From the NCBI GenBank assembly GCA_027078365.1, contig JALWYQ010000016.1, positions 26,456-68,016 on the forward strand: DNA of 41,561 bases, written 5' to 3'. The notes beneath the pieces are model-generated. The model did not search any database. It was not told the origin of the DNA and was given only the letters and a program-made list of their open reading frames with translations. Source of the stretch: Phycisphaerae bacterium (GTDB lineage Bacteria; Planctomycetota; Phycisphaerae; Sedimentisphaerales; Sedimentisphaeraceae). Shown piece by piece: positions 25,172-33,722 of this stretch. How positions within the stretch are numbered: position 1 is the stretch's first letter; each line of letters starts with the position of its first letter. The position numbers and the translations under genes were made by a program.

Positions 25172-26164
25172 ATGCCTACAATATTCAAAACAATCTTAGT
25201 TTCAATAATCACAGCCCTTCTGGGTGCATCTGCCTTTGCAGGAGATGCTGATATTTATCGAGATGGTAGAGTTGATTTAAAGGATCTCGCTACCCTCTCC
25301 ACCAATTGGCTCTCAAATACTTGCAGCGCACCGCTTTGGTGCGATGGCTGCGATATTGACCATTCAGGAGATGTTGGATTAGAAGACATTACAGTCCTTG
25401 GAGATTCGTGGCTAACATTTTCATTAACAACCGATATCGATTGGGTCACCATCAATGATTCAGGCGATAACATGAGAGATCTTGCCGGAAATTTGATCTA
25501 CAAAAATGTATTTATTGCCGAGATTAGCAATAGCGAGATTTCAAACTCTCAGTACTGCGACTTTCTAAACGCAGCTCTCTTTACTGGTGACATTGTTGTT
25601 GATGGCAATCTAGTAAAAGGAGCCATCGGAACAAATGATGGCGAAGACTTTGAGGGTAAAATATACTTTGATTTATCAAGACAAGCTGGATACAAGTGTA
25701 GTCAGATTGAATTCAACAATGGCCATTTTTCTCCTTTAGTAATCGATGGAGAAGACATGGCAAACTACCCTGTTGTTGAAGTGAGCTGGTATGGAGCAAC
25801 AGCATTTTGTAATTATTGGGGCTACCATCTCCCAAGTGAATGGCAGTGGCAGGCGGCGGCGGATTTTGACGGTAGCTCTATCTATGGCTGCGGAATAACA
25901 ATAAACTCTACAATAGCCAACTACAGCTACGCCAACCCGCAATCACTATCTCAATACCCACACACATCAAAAGTAGATTCTTATCCTGGATATGCAAATC
26001 TAGCAGGAAATGTATGGGAATGGACGAGTTCGCAGATAGGAATAGGCCGTGGTATTCGCGGCGGAAGTTGGAGTAGTCCAAAGGGATTCTGCAGAGTAGC
26101 TATCCGTAGCTTTTATCTACCAGAGACAACAAGCTGCGAAGTTGGTTTTCGCGTATGTCGTTAA
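25172..26164 (+). CDS. Exported protein with N-terminal dockerin repeats and SUMF1/FGE-like domain
   Basis: 330 residues. Signal peptide ILVSIITALLGASAFA. Two dockerin-type loops follow at once: DIYRDGRVDLKDL (28-40) and DIDHSGDVGLEDI (61-73), each with a helix ending WL, a complete two-repeat dockerin placed at the N-terminus. Residues about 90-330 form the SUMF1/formylglycine-generating-enzyme fold: VSWYGATAFCNYWG, LPSEWQWQAAA, LAGNVWEWT and RGGSW. The copper-binding Cys pair of true FGE is not kept: after GGSW the positions are SSPKGFC, with a single Cys (C307) in the place usual for non-catalytic SUMF1 proteins. It is therefore probably a binding or structural domain, not a sulfatase activator. 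AGGA precedes the ATG. It lies 62 bases after the pseudopilin gene. Confidence 0.87.
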   Translation: MPTIFKTILVSIITALLGASAFAGDADIYRDGRVDLKDLATLSTNWLSNTCSAPLWCDGCDIDHSGDVGLEDITVLGDSWLTFSLTTDIDWVTINDSGDNMRDLAGNLIYKNVFIAEISNSEISNSQYCDFLNAALFTGDIVVDGNLVKGAIGTNDGEDFEGKIYFDLSRQAGYKCSQIEFNNGHFSPLVIDGEDMANYPVVEVSWYGATAFCNYWGYHLPSEWQWQAAADFDGSSIYGCGITINSTIANYSYANPQSLSQYPHTSKVDSYPGYANLAGNVWEWTSSQIGIGRGIRGGSWSSPKGFCRVAIRSFYLPETTSCEVGFRVCR

Positions 26165-26258
26165 TCGACCAATACAAAGCTAGAGTTTTACAAACATCAT
26201 AATCACAAGAGATAAAAGAGATTCTTGTTACACCCATCTATTTCAGAGGAGAAACCGA

Positions 26259-28088
26259 ATGATAAAGATTGAAAGCACAATATTTTCCATCGTCATCATA
26301 ACCATACTCGGATCTAGCCTAATGGCAGCATGGCCTCCATATACATTTGGGGATTTCGCAACAGATAACGGACTAACTGGCAACGAAGTTAATATAGACG
26401 CACACGAGCAAGGAATAGAAAGGCTCAAAGGACTTGCAAATAATTACGATTATCTACAAGATTTAGATTTAAGCGGCAATTATCTTTATAATGGTCTCTA
26501 TTGGGATTCATTTGCTGGGCTGGATAATTTACGCAGACTAAATATGAGTAATGTCTCTCTGAGTTCACATTCTTATATGTCATGGCTCAAGAAATTAAAC
26601 AATCTACAAGAACTTAATCTATCACATAACAGGCTAATATCTCTTGATTACTTTTGTCCTGACGATCTAGAAAACCTACAAAAGCTGGACCTGAGCAACA
26701 ACAAGATAACAACCATAAATAGTGACAACTTCTCTGGCCTTACAAACTTAGAAAGATTGAATCTTAGTAATAATAGAATGACAATCGTCAATAGATACAG
26801 CTTTTCCGATCTAACAAATTTAAAGGAACTGAATCTAAGCAATAATGAAATAACAAAACTTTCGTACAATTGGTCTATGGGGCTTGATAAAGTAGAAGTG
26901 TATGACTTCCATGGAAATCATATAAATAGCATTGGCGGCAACTCCTTCAATAACTCAACTAATCTTAAAAAACTCTACTTTGACCACAATGATTTATACA
27001 CTCTCTATCAGGGGCTGCTTGATAATGCGACAAATTTGCAAGAGTTATACCTCAACAACAACAGGTTTAAAGATCTTGGCAGTTCAACATACGGTTACAG
27101 GTGGTTTAGAGAACTTAGCAATCTAAAATCATTGCATGTTGAGCACAACCAATTGACCAATATCAGAAGAATCTTTTTCTTTGGTCTAAGCGGATTGGAA
27201 GATCTACACCTCGAACACAATGAGATATCCTATATAAAAGCTGATACATTCATACTCTCACCAAACATGAAAAACCTCCACCTTGAATACAATCAACTTG
27301 AGGAGCTCTATAGCAACGAATTTAGAGAGCTTGACAATCTCACCAACCTATTCTTGCAGAATAATCGAATAGCCACCTTAGAAAACAACACTTTTGCAAA
27401 TCTTGGAAATCTTAAACATCTCTATTTGTACGACAATAACATCTCAACAATACAAGCTTCTGCCTTCAATGGTCTAAATAATCTTCAAGAGATCTCGCTG
27501 AGCTACAACAACATAAGTGAGATTGAAGCTGGAGCATTTTCAGGTCTAACCAAACTAGAACGCCTCTATCTACGCGGCAACAATAATCTTGAATCACTTA
27601 ACTTTCTCGGCGCAGACTTTTCATCTCTAGAATATTTAGACCTAAGAAATTGCCCAATAGAAGAAGTAACTCTTGAGAGTGCTACATTAAATCAAGATTC
27701 TTTCGATGCTATTATGACTGGAGGTAGTTTATGGCATACTGGCATTGCAGAGGTTGATAGCGTTAGATGGCTTGATTTGAGCGGCATAGACTTTCTCGAC
27801 ATTACCGATATCTCACAAATGTATGGCATGGATAACCTAGAATCTCTAACTTTTGCAGACAGCATCAATCTTGACGGTCAAGAAGTCGCCAAACTTTTAG
27901 GAAATCTTGACTCGCTAGACTATCTAGACGTAAGCAACATTTTCTTTGGCTGGGACAGTAGCATTCAAGATCAACTAACCGCATGGGATGAGATCTCAGG
28001 AAACACACTCGTAATTCCAGAACCAATATCTATTGCCCTTTTTGCGATGGGAGCGATTGGGCTTAGAAGACGCGGATGGAAAAACTAG
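26259..28088 (+). CDS. Leucine-rich-repeat surface protein with PEP-CTERM anchor
   Basis: 609 residues. A signal peptide (IFSIVIITILGSSLMA) is followed by some 18-20 leucine-rich repeats of about 24 residues with the consensus F..L.nL..L.L..N.i..i, the 'typical' LRR type. A less regular helical region occupies about 470-580. The C-terminus is a PEP-CTERM signal: PEP (587-589), hydrophobic ISIALFAMGAIGL and RRR. Such proteins are handed to an exosortase and end up in the envelope or extracellular matrix; no exosortase gene is in this window. GAGGAG precedes the ATG. LRR arrays bind proteins or glycans, so an adhesion or matrix role is likely. It is the third exported protein in a row after the pseudopilin and SUMF1 genes. 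Confidence 0.92.
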   Translation: MIKIESTIFSIVIITILGSSLMAAWPPYTFGDFATDNGLTGNEVNIDAHEQGIERLKGLANNYDYLQDLDLSGNYLYNGLYWDSFAGLDNLRRLNMSNVSLSSHSYMSWLKKLNNLQELNLSHNRLISLDYFCPDDLENLQKLDLSNNKITTINSDNFSGLTNLERLNLSNNRMTIVNRYSFSDLTNLKELNLSNNEITKLSYNWSMGLDKVEVYDFHGNHINSIGGNSFNNSTNLKKLYFDHNDLYTLYQGLLDNATNLQELYLNNNRFKDLGSSTYGYRWFRELSNLKSLHVEHNQLTNIRRIFFFGLSGLEDLHLEHNEISYIKADTFILSPNMKNLHLEYNQLEELYSNEFRELDNLTNLFLQNNRIATLENNTFANLGNLKHLYLYDNNISTIQASAFNGLNNLQEISLSYNNISEIEAGAFSGLTKLERLYLRGNNNLESLNFLGADFSSLEYLDLRNCPIEEVTLESATLNQDSFDAIMTGGSLWHTGIAEVDSVRWLDLSGIDFLDITDISQMYGMDNLESLTFADSINLDGQEVAKLLGNLDSLDYLDVSNIFFGWDSSIQDQLTAWDEISGNTLVIPEPISIALFAMGAIGLRRRGWKN

Positions 28089-28110
28089 AAAAAAGTTAAC
28101 CGCAGATAAA

Positions 28111-28139
28111 CCCTATTAGAGTTTGAAATTCTAACAGGG
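28111..28139. terminator. Hairpin between the convergent LRR and AEC transporter genes
   Basis: CCCTATTAGA/TCTAACAGGG with one mismatch around a 9-base loop, in the gap between two convergent genes. T-runs are poor on both sides, so bidirectional termination is plausible but weak. Part of it (TAGAGTTTGAAA, TCTAA) recurs at 24074-24091. Confidence 0.4.
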
Positions 28140-28167
28140 CAAGCACAAATAAAAAACAATTACCAAC

Positions 28168-28186
28168 TGCTTTAATGCTAAAAGCA
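28168..28186 (-). terminator. Weak terminator hairpin after the AEC transporter gene
   Basis: TGCTTT/AAAGCA stem with a 7-base loop directly after the stop codon. On the minus strand a TTGTTTTTTA run follows about 9 bases later, which is further than ideal. Confidence 0.35.
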
Positions 28187-28188
28187 CA

Positions 28189-29109
28189 CTATAAGAACAT
28201 CATAAACAGCGGGATAGTCGCTATTGATACTACCGTTGTAATTATTGCAGCTTGAGATGTGTACTCTTTGCACCCACCGTAACGCTGCGCCATAACTATG
28301 GAGGTTACACTTGCCGGCATTATGGCTACAACAAAACAAACGTTGTACGCCATCTCTGAGAGCGGCAGTGTCTTTAAGATTGCTATGTAGATAAGCGGAA
28401 TGAGGATATTCCTACAAAATACGAGATAGACGACTCGTTTTGTAATCTTAAGAAAATTAACGCCGTAGAGGGTTGCGCCAATCATAAGTAAAATCGAAGG
28501 AACTGCGGCATTGCCGAGTGAGCGTGCGATATTCACCAAAGACTCTGGAATAAATTTAGACAAACCGCTCGCAACTAAAATAATGGTAACAACTAAGGTT
28601 ATTAGCATAGGGGTTGCTAGATTTTTGATGTTTGAGAAGAAACTTCCTCTATCCTCACCTCGCAAAACAGCAACTCCAATCGTCCAGAAACCAACGGCAG
28701 AGCCAATGTTCAACAGAAGCAATATCGAGATTGCATAATCTCCCCAGAGGTTTCGCACCATAACCAACGGCAAGAACCCATAGTTATTAACAACCATGAT
28801 AAACAAGAAGATTTTGCGAACATCCCTGCTCCAACTTTTTGTAAATCTTATCAATACTAGCCCAACAATAAAACCAACCGCCATAAATCCAAAACCTATG
28901 AACGGCAAAATCCACAACTCACGCAATCGCTGCGCATCCTGTTGCGATACAATCGAGGAGAATGCCAAGAATGGAAAAAGAATATCTATGATAAGCTTTG
29001 ACCAACGGCTAATGTCTTCTTTATGTATGTACCCTATCTTTCTGGCAAATATTCCAAGCGCAAATATTGAGAATATCTCCAAAATAGAGGTGATGATTTC
29101 GCTAAGCAT
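28189..29109 (-). CDS. AEC-family (auxin efflux carrier-like) transporter
   Basis: 306 residues, almost wholly hydrophobic with about ten membrane helices in two inverted halves, typical of the AEC/BASS-like carriers. Charged Asn/Gly-rich breaks such as VMVVNNYGFLPL, and the C-terminal SVTSIVMAQRYG mark the family crossover regions. Bacterial members move organic acids such as malate or malonate; substrate cannot be read here. It is the last gene of the minus-strand 2-oxoacid oxidoreductase operon, 29 bases after the beta-gamma gene, so export or uptake of a branched-chain keto acid or derived carboxylate is a reasonable inference. The ribosome site is weak. Confidence 0.88.
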   Translation of the reverse strand: MLSEIITSILEIFSIFALGIFARKIGYIHKEDISRWSKLIIDILFPFLAFSSIVSQQDAQRLRELWILPFIGFGFMAVGFIVGLVLIRFTKSWSRDVRKIFLFIMVVNNYGFLPLVMVRNLWGDYAISILLLLNIGSAVGFWTIGVAVLRGEDRGSFFSNIKNLATPMLITLVVTIILVASGLSKFIPESLVNIARSLGNAAVPSILLMIGATLYGVNFLKITKRVVYLVFCRNILIPLIYIAILKTLPLSEMAYNVCFVVAIMPASVTSIVMAQRYGGCKEYTSQAAIITTVVSIATIPLFMMFL

Positions 29110-29138
29110 AGTTTCTTTCTAAGAATGATTAAAAAGTG

Positions 29139-30560
29139 CTATTGGCTCTTGGCCCACTTATACGCCTCTTTTAACACTTTTAGGTTTGTTGGAACAAGCT
29201 TAGGCTTAGTAGCAAAGGTCTCCTCTATTGCACGCTCAAAACTCTTTTCAGATAGGTTGGTATTTCCAAGCGCCATAAGGACGCCAATCATCACTGTATT
29301 GGCCGCCCTTTCACTACCAAACTTCTTCGCTATATCCACAGCTGGAACTGCAATAGCCTTTACTCCCCGTGGCATTTCATAATCACCAATAACAGAGTCG
29401 TAGATTATCATTCCACCACGTCTAACGTCACCAGCAAATCTATCTAGACTCGCCCTGTTAGTCGCCATTAAGATGTCAGTCTTATCAATCACAGGAGTAC
29501 TTAACTGTTTGCCTGAGATTCGTACCGCGCAGTTCGATGTTCCGCCCCTTTGCTCTGGACCATACGATGGGTACCAAGAAACAAACCTACCATCGGCACA
29601 ACCAGCCTTTGCGAGCATAAGCCCCATACTCAAAACGCCCTGTCCGCCAAATCCGCTGAATTTAACCTCTAATTCCTTAAAGCTCTCGTCAATCTGCGCA
29701 TCTTTATTGCCGTAGGTAGATAGGCTAAACAATGCGTCAAGTTTATCCTTCTCAAAACAGCTATCTTCTCTGTAGTAAGGTTTGGCTTCTTGAGATTTAT
29801 CACGCAAAAGACCAAGCGGAAATTCCTTTTCCATCAATGTATTCAAGAATTCAGTGTTCGCCTCGGAGTTTCCAGCCACAACCGTTGGGCAAGGAGAGAG
29901 AATCTCAACAAACGCATATCCCTTTGCATCTCTTTGTATCTCAAGAGCCTTATGTATCGCTTTTTTAGCTCTACGAATCTTTGATATATCCGAGACTGAA
30001 ACACGCTCAATATAGACAGGAGCATCTAAAGTGTTTATAATCTCACACATATGTAGCGGAAAGCCTGTCGCATTAGAATCTCGACCATCAAGCGTTGTAG
30101 ATGTAACCTCACCAACTAAAGTAGTAGGTGCCATCTGACCGCCAGTCATACCATAAACACTATTATTAACAAATATAACCGCAACCTTCTCACCGCGGTT
30201 AGCAGCCTGCATTGTTTCGTTTAGACCAATAGAAGCTAAATCTCCATCGCCTTGATAAGAGATGATAACTGATTTATCCTCCGCGCGGCTTATTCCTGTC
30301 GCCACTGCAGGAGCCCTACCGTGGGCAACCTGAATATTGCCACAGTCAAAGTAATAATACGCAAAAACAGAACAGCCAACCGGTGAAATCATAATCGTGC
30401 GATCTTCAATACCCAAATCAACCATAGCTTCGGCGATTAACTTGTGGATGACACCATGACCACAACCCGGGCAATAGTGAGTCGCCTTTGTAACTGCGCC
30501 ACCTTTGCGCGAGAAATCTTTGTATAAACCGTCTAATCTTCCTATGATTTTCTCAGCCAT
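29139..30560 (-). CDS. 2-oxoacid:ferredoxin oxidoreductase, fused beta (TPP) and gamma subunits
   Basis: 473 residues. Residues about 15-255 are the thiamine-diphosphate subunit: HYCPGCGHG (28-36), SPVGCS, the TPP/Mg motif GDGD (104-107) with VNNSVYGMTGGQ, and SPCPT. A roughly 35-residue linker leads to the gamma domain (about 290-473): KFSGFGGQGVLSMG, YGPEQRGGTSNC, ILMATN. These are normally separate genes (VorA/VorC or KorB/KorC types), here joined in one frame. With the alpha and ferredoxin subunits upstream, the complex oxidatively decarboxylates a 2-oxoacid to acyl-CoA and reduces ferredoxin. The branched-chain (2-oxoisovalerate) type is favoured over 2-oxoglutarate by overall similarity, not proved. 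Cytoplasmic. Confidence 0.9.
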   Translation of the reverse strand: MAEKIIGRLDGLYKDFSRKGGAVTKATHYCPGCGHGVIHKLIAEAMVDLGIEDRTIMISPVGCSVFAYYYFDCGNIQVAHGRAPAVATGISRAEDKSVIISYQGDGDLASIGLNETMQAANRGEKVAVIFVNNSVYGMTGGQMAPTTLVGEVTSTTLDGRDSNATGFPLHMCEIINTLDAPVYIERVSVSDISKIRRAKKAIHKALEIQRDAKGYAFVEILSPCPTVVAGNSEANTEFLNTLMEKEFPLGLLRDKSQEAKPYYREDSCFEKDKLDALFSLSTYGNKDAQIDESFKELEVKFSGFGGQGVLSMGLMLAKAGCADGRFVSWYPSYGPEQRGGTSNCAVRISGKQLSTPVIDKTDILMATNRASLDRFAGDVRRGGMIIYDSVIGDYEMPRGVKAIAVPAVDIAKKFGSERAANTVMIGVLMALGNTNLSEKSFERAIEETFATKPKLVPTNLKVLKEAYKWAKSQ

Positions 30561-30647
30561 ACTACACCAAACCCTATCAATAACAATTATCTCCTAGCAA
30601 CATATTTGCCTAGAGTCTTTTTCAAAAACCTGTGCGACTAAAATGTC

Positions 30648-31697
30648 TTACGAGCTTACGCCCACAATCTTTTGGTAAACCTGTTCTTGAGTAATAAGAT
30701 TTCCGCCTAGCCTATTTACCAGATAAACATCACGCTTACACTCAATCGCCAATTTAACATCGGCCTGCATCTGACCATTACTCATCTCGACACAGATAAA
30801 CTTGCAGTACCTATCCGCAATCTCGTTGAGTCTTTGTTTTGGGAATGGAAAGAGGGTTTTGAGTCTAAAGAGACCAACCTTCAAACCGTTTTTGCGTGAA
30901 CGATTTACCGCAGAACGTGCGATTCTGCTACTAATTCCGTACGAAACTAGGATAATCTCAGCGTCGTCTATCATATACTCTTCGTAATCAACCTCATTTG
31001 CCTCAACTAGGGCATATTTCTCTTGAATCGTATAGTTAAACTTTTCAAGCTGATTAAAATCTAAGAAGATAGAAGTTATGAGATTCTCTTTAGTCTCCTT
31101 GTTTCCGCTAACCGCCCAAGACGTATCGATCGTAGGCTCTATCGCAACCTCTGGGAACTTAAGCGGCTCCGCCATCTGGCCAAGCACTCCATCCGAGAGG
31201 ATTACGACTGGATTTCTGTATTTTTGTGAAACCTCAAATGCCCTATAGGTAAAATCACACATCTCTTGAACACTGGCTGGCGCAAACACGATATTTCTGT
31301 AGTTACCGTGTCCACCACCCTTGACTATCTGGTTGTAATCGCCCTGTTCGGGGCCGATGTTGCCGAGGCCAGGACCTGCTCTCATTATATCGACAATAAC
31401 GGCAGGAAGCTGCGCACCAGCTAGATAGGAGATGCCCTCCTGCTTGAGGCTAATTCCAGGCCCACTTGAGGCAGTCATAACTCGATGCCCTGTTGAAGCA
31501 CCACCATATACCATATTAATAGCGGCCTCTTCACTCTCTGCTTGAACAAACTTCCTTCCAACTTGCCCAAAATATCTCGCCGCTTCCTGAAGAATCTCGC
31601 TAGCCGGTGTGATTGGATAACCAAAATAACACTCACACCCAGCATACAGCGATCCAATTATCACCGCCGTATTGCCTTTAACCAGTTGTGTTGCCAT
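30648..31697 (-). CDS. 2-oxoacid:ferredoxin oxidoreductase alpha subunit (3-methyl-2-oxobutanoate type)
   Basis: 349 residues, a stand-alone alpha subunit without the N-terminal gamma domain found in some KorA proteins. Motifs: [13 protein letters not shown] (near 23-35), [29 protein letters not shown] and the middle stretch [16 protein letters not shown], which is typical of the VorB-type 3-methyl-2-oxobutanoate dehydrogenase annotation. The C-terminal domain holds LFPFPKQRL. It binds the pyrimidine/PPi side of TPP together with the beta part. AAGGAGAG precedes the ATG. It lies 31 bases after the ferredoxin gene and 87 bases before the fused beta-gamma gene. Confidence 0.92.
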   Translation of the reverse strand: MATQLVKGNTAVIIGSLYAGCECYFGYPITPASEILQEAARYFGQVGRKFVQAESEEAAINMVYGGASTGHRVMTASSGPGISLKQEGISYLAGAQLPAVIVDIMRAGPGLGNIGPEQGDYNQIVKGGGHGNYRNIVFAPASVQEMCDFTYRAFEVSQKYRNPVVILSDGVLGQMAEPLKFPEVAIEPTIDTSWAVSGNKETKENLITSIFLDFNQLEKFNYTIQEKYALVEANEVDYEEYMIDDAEIILVSYGISSRIARSAVNRSRKNGLKVGLFRLKTLFPFPKQRLNEIADRYCKFICVEMSNGQMQADVKLAIECKRDVYLVNRLGGNLITQEQVYQKIVGVSS

Positions 31698-31728
31698 ACT
31701 CTCTCCTTAGAGATAATCTCAATATGCT

Positions 31729-31983
31729 CTACTTTGTAGTTTTGGTTTTCTTCTCTTGCACATGAACCTCTAGCGCCAATGGCTCAGGGCATGTGTAGTA
31801 ACAATTAGCGCATCCAATGCAACCTTCTCCAATGTACTCGGCATAGTGATAACTGCTACCATTAAACTCTTCACTCATTTTGAGGACATTCTTAGGACAG
31901 GCCTGAATGCACCTGCCACAACCCTTGCATACATCTTTATGTATCAGTGGATACGGCAATTTCTTAGCGTCGTCTTTATCCAT
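31729..31983 (-). CDS. 2-oxoacid oxidoreductase delta subunit, 2[4Fe-4S] ferredoxin
   Basis: 84 residues with two full 4Fe-4S motifs: C19-x2-C22-x2-C25-x3-C29 and C55-x2-C58-x2-C61-x3-C65, the last of each followed by Pro. It passes electrons from the TPP subunit to free ferredoxin. It is the first gene of the operon, with AAGGA before the ATG. The order delta, alpha, beta(-gamma) is the usual one for this enzyme in anaerobes such as Bacteroides and Desulfovibrio. Confidence 0.92.
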   Translation of the reverse strand: MDKDDAKKLPYPLIHKDVCKGCGRCIQACPKNVLKMSEEFNGSSYHYAEYIGEGCIGCANCYYTCPEPLALEVHVQEKKTKTTK

Positions 31984-32383
31984 AGCAATCCTTAAGCCTT
32001 TACTAAAACTGTCGGTAAATCCTTTACAGGCAACCTGTTAGCATATAAACCCCTTAGAGATTTTGCGCCGCTAAGAGGCTATACAACACAAAACGCATAA
32101 GCTTCGTGCAATCGACTATAAAAAAAAGAGCTGTTTTTTCAACATAAATATAAGTTAGCTACCTCTAAAAATTCATTTTCACTCTCAGGCAAGGCTTTTA
32201 TTTAGCCGGCATTTGTCCAAGTAATTTTATCCATCTCAAACGCGCATAAATGCTTATTAAAATAACTGTTGCAAAAATCCTAAAGTTACATATAATCTGT
32301 CGTTTACTCGGCAATGGGTATGTAATTTCGTATTAACAAGATATTTATGATACTTTTCTTCTTAGCAAGAGGAGCAGCAAATT
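31984..32383. other. Divergent intergenic region
   Basis: 400 bases between the oxidoreductase operon (minus) and the TPR-alphaCTD gene (plus). A good promoter for the latter is at 32269-32296. For the oxidoreductase operon only weak candidates exist, such as a TTGAAA near 32143 on the minus strand with poor spacing. No repeat or conserved RNA motif seen. Confidence 0.5.
32269..32296 (+). promoter_or_regulatory. Sigma-70 promoter of the TPR-alphaCTD gene
   Basis: TTGCAA and a perfect TATAAT separated by 16 bases, giving an expected leader of about 80 bases. It may drive the downstream spoIID and tgt genes as well. Confidence 0.6.
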
Positions 32384-33679
32384 ATGACATTTACCGAACA
32401 AACAGAACTGAATCTTTTCTCAGAGTCTCTACCGAGCCTAGCGGAGATTGCGCAAATCTCTGATTATGCAAACTCAAGTGAACTCAATAAGATTAATTTT
32501 GCCAAGCAAGCTAAAGAACAAATCGCGGCTGGCAAAAAACTAGCTGGTGGTATCGCTCTTAGCTTGGTCGGTTCGTGGAAAGAGGCTATTGAAACGCTCG
32601 AAGCATGTAGCGACTCAGCGGAGAAGTTTCTCTTCTTGAGTAAATGTTACAAAGCCCTCTCTGATTTTGATAAGGCGATTAGCTCGCTAGAAAAAGCAGA
32701 TAAGAACGGTTGTGATTCGTTAACTGTCTCTCTTGAGAAGGTAGCTGTCTTTATTGCTGCAAATGAACTTGAAAAAGCCCAGAGCGAAATAGATAAATGC
32801 TCTAACTTTAAGGGAATAAATGCCAATTATCACTACCAGCTCGGTAGGTTACTAAACGCTCAAGGAAAATACCAAGAAGCTGTGGACTCACTCGAAGAAG
32901 CTATCAAACTAGATGAGAACCATACTGAAGCGAAATTCCACCTAGCCTATATATTGGATTTGCGTGGTGATGATGATGCAGCTATTGAGCTCTATCTTGA
33001 GTTAACGAAAATCATACCTACTAAAACATCTGTCCTGCTTAACCTTGCGGTACTATTTGAAGATAAGGGTGATTTCAATAGAGCCTACGAATACGTCAAA
33101 CCAGTCGTGGACGCTTTCCCGAACCATGCTTGGGCAAGGATGTTTGCAAAAGATCTCGAAAGCTCAATGACAATGTACTACGACGGTGAGCAGGAAGAAC
33201 AAAAAGACAAACGCAACAAGATACTTGAGACCCCAATCTCAGATTTTGAGCTTAGCGTAAGAAGTAGAAACTGCTTGCGTAAGATGAATATCCACACTCT
33301 CGGCGACCTACTCAAGATTAATGAGAGTGAGCTACTCTCTTACAAGAACTTTGGTGAGACATCTCTTAACGAGATTAGAGAAATACTTGACTCGAAGAAC
33401 TTGCGCCTCGGTATGAACTACGAAGAAGCGTCAAAAACTTCTGATATGGCAAATACAAACGCTGACGGTAGCGAGCTTGATACAAGACTTGTCGATGAGC
33501 TTGAGTTGTCAGTTCGTGCAAAACGCGCACTAGACAGACTTGGCATTAGAACTTTTGGCGAATTAACGTGCAAAACTGAAGCAGAGCTTCTAGGCTGCAA
33601 GAACTTCGGAATCACAAGCTTAACAGAAATCAAAGAAAAGCTCACAAAATACGGAATCTCACTGCGTAAGCTTGAGTAG
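32384..33679 (+). CDS. TPR protein with two RNA polymerase alpha-CTD-like domains
   Basis: 431 residues. Residues about 40-265 are tetratricopeptide repeats (for example YHYQLGRLLNAQGKYQEAVDSLEEAI). Two C-terminal copies of the RNA polymerase alpha-subunit C-terminal domain follow, at about 283-346 and 369-431. In E. coli numbering the first keeps the DNA/UP-element residues R265, N268, C269, N294, G296, S299 and E302 (here R293, N296, C297, N322, G324, S327, E330) but lacks K291 and K298. The second keeps R265 (R378) but has Arg and Ala for N268 and C269. No alpha N-terminal domain is present, so it cannot assemble core polymerase. It may bind DNA, polymerase or ribosome-linked proteins; the function is unknown. 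GAGGAG precedes the ATG. Confidence 0.9.
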   Translation: MTFTEQTELNLFSESLPSLAEIAQISDYANSSELNKINFAKQAKEQIAAGKKLAGGIALSLVGSWKEAIETLEACSDSAEKFLFLSKCYKALSDFDKAISSLEKADKNGCDSLTVSLEKVAVFIAANELEKAQSEIDKCSNFKGINANYHYQLGRLLNAQGKYQEAVDSLEEAIKLDENHTEAKFHLAYILDLRGDDDAAIELYLELTKIIPTKTSVLLNLAVLFEDKGDFNRAYEYVKPVVDAFPNHAWARMFAKDLESSMTMYYDGEQEEQKDKRNKILETPISDFELSVRSRNCLRKMNIHTLGDLLKINESELLSYKNFGETSLNEIREILDSKNLRLGMNYEEASKTSDMANTNADGSELDTRLVDELELSVRAKRALDRLGIRTFGELTCKTEAELLGCKNFGITSLTEIKEKLTKYGISLRKLE

Positions 33680-33722
33680 TGCCAGCCAATAACAAAAATC
33701 TTAACTTAGCTGCGCGTGGTAT

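Noticed and set aside
26450-27600. Repetitive DNA inside the LRR gene as a possible CRISPR or satellite array
   Set aside because: The repetition is at protein level (24-residue LRR units) with varying codons; no direct DNA repeats with unique spacers.
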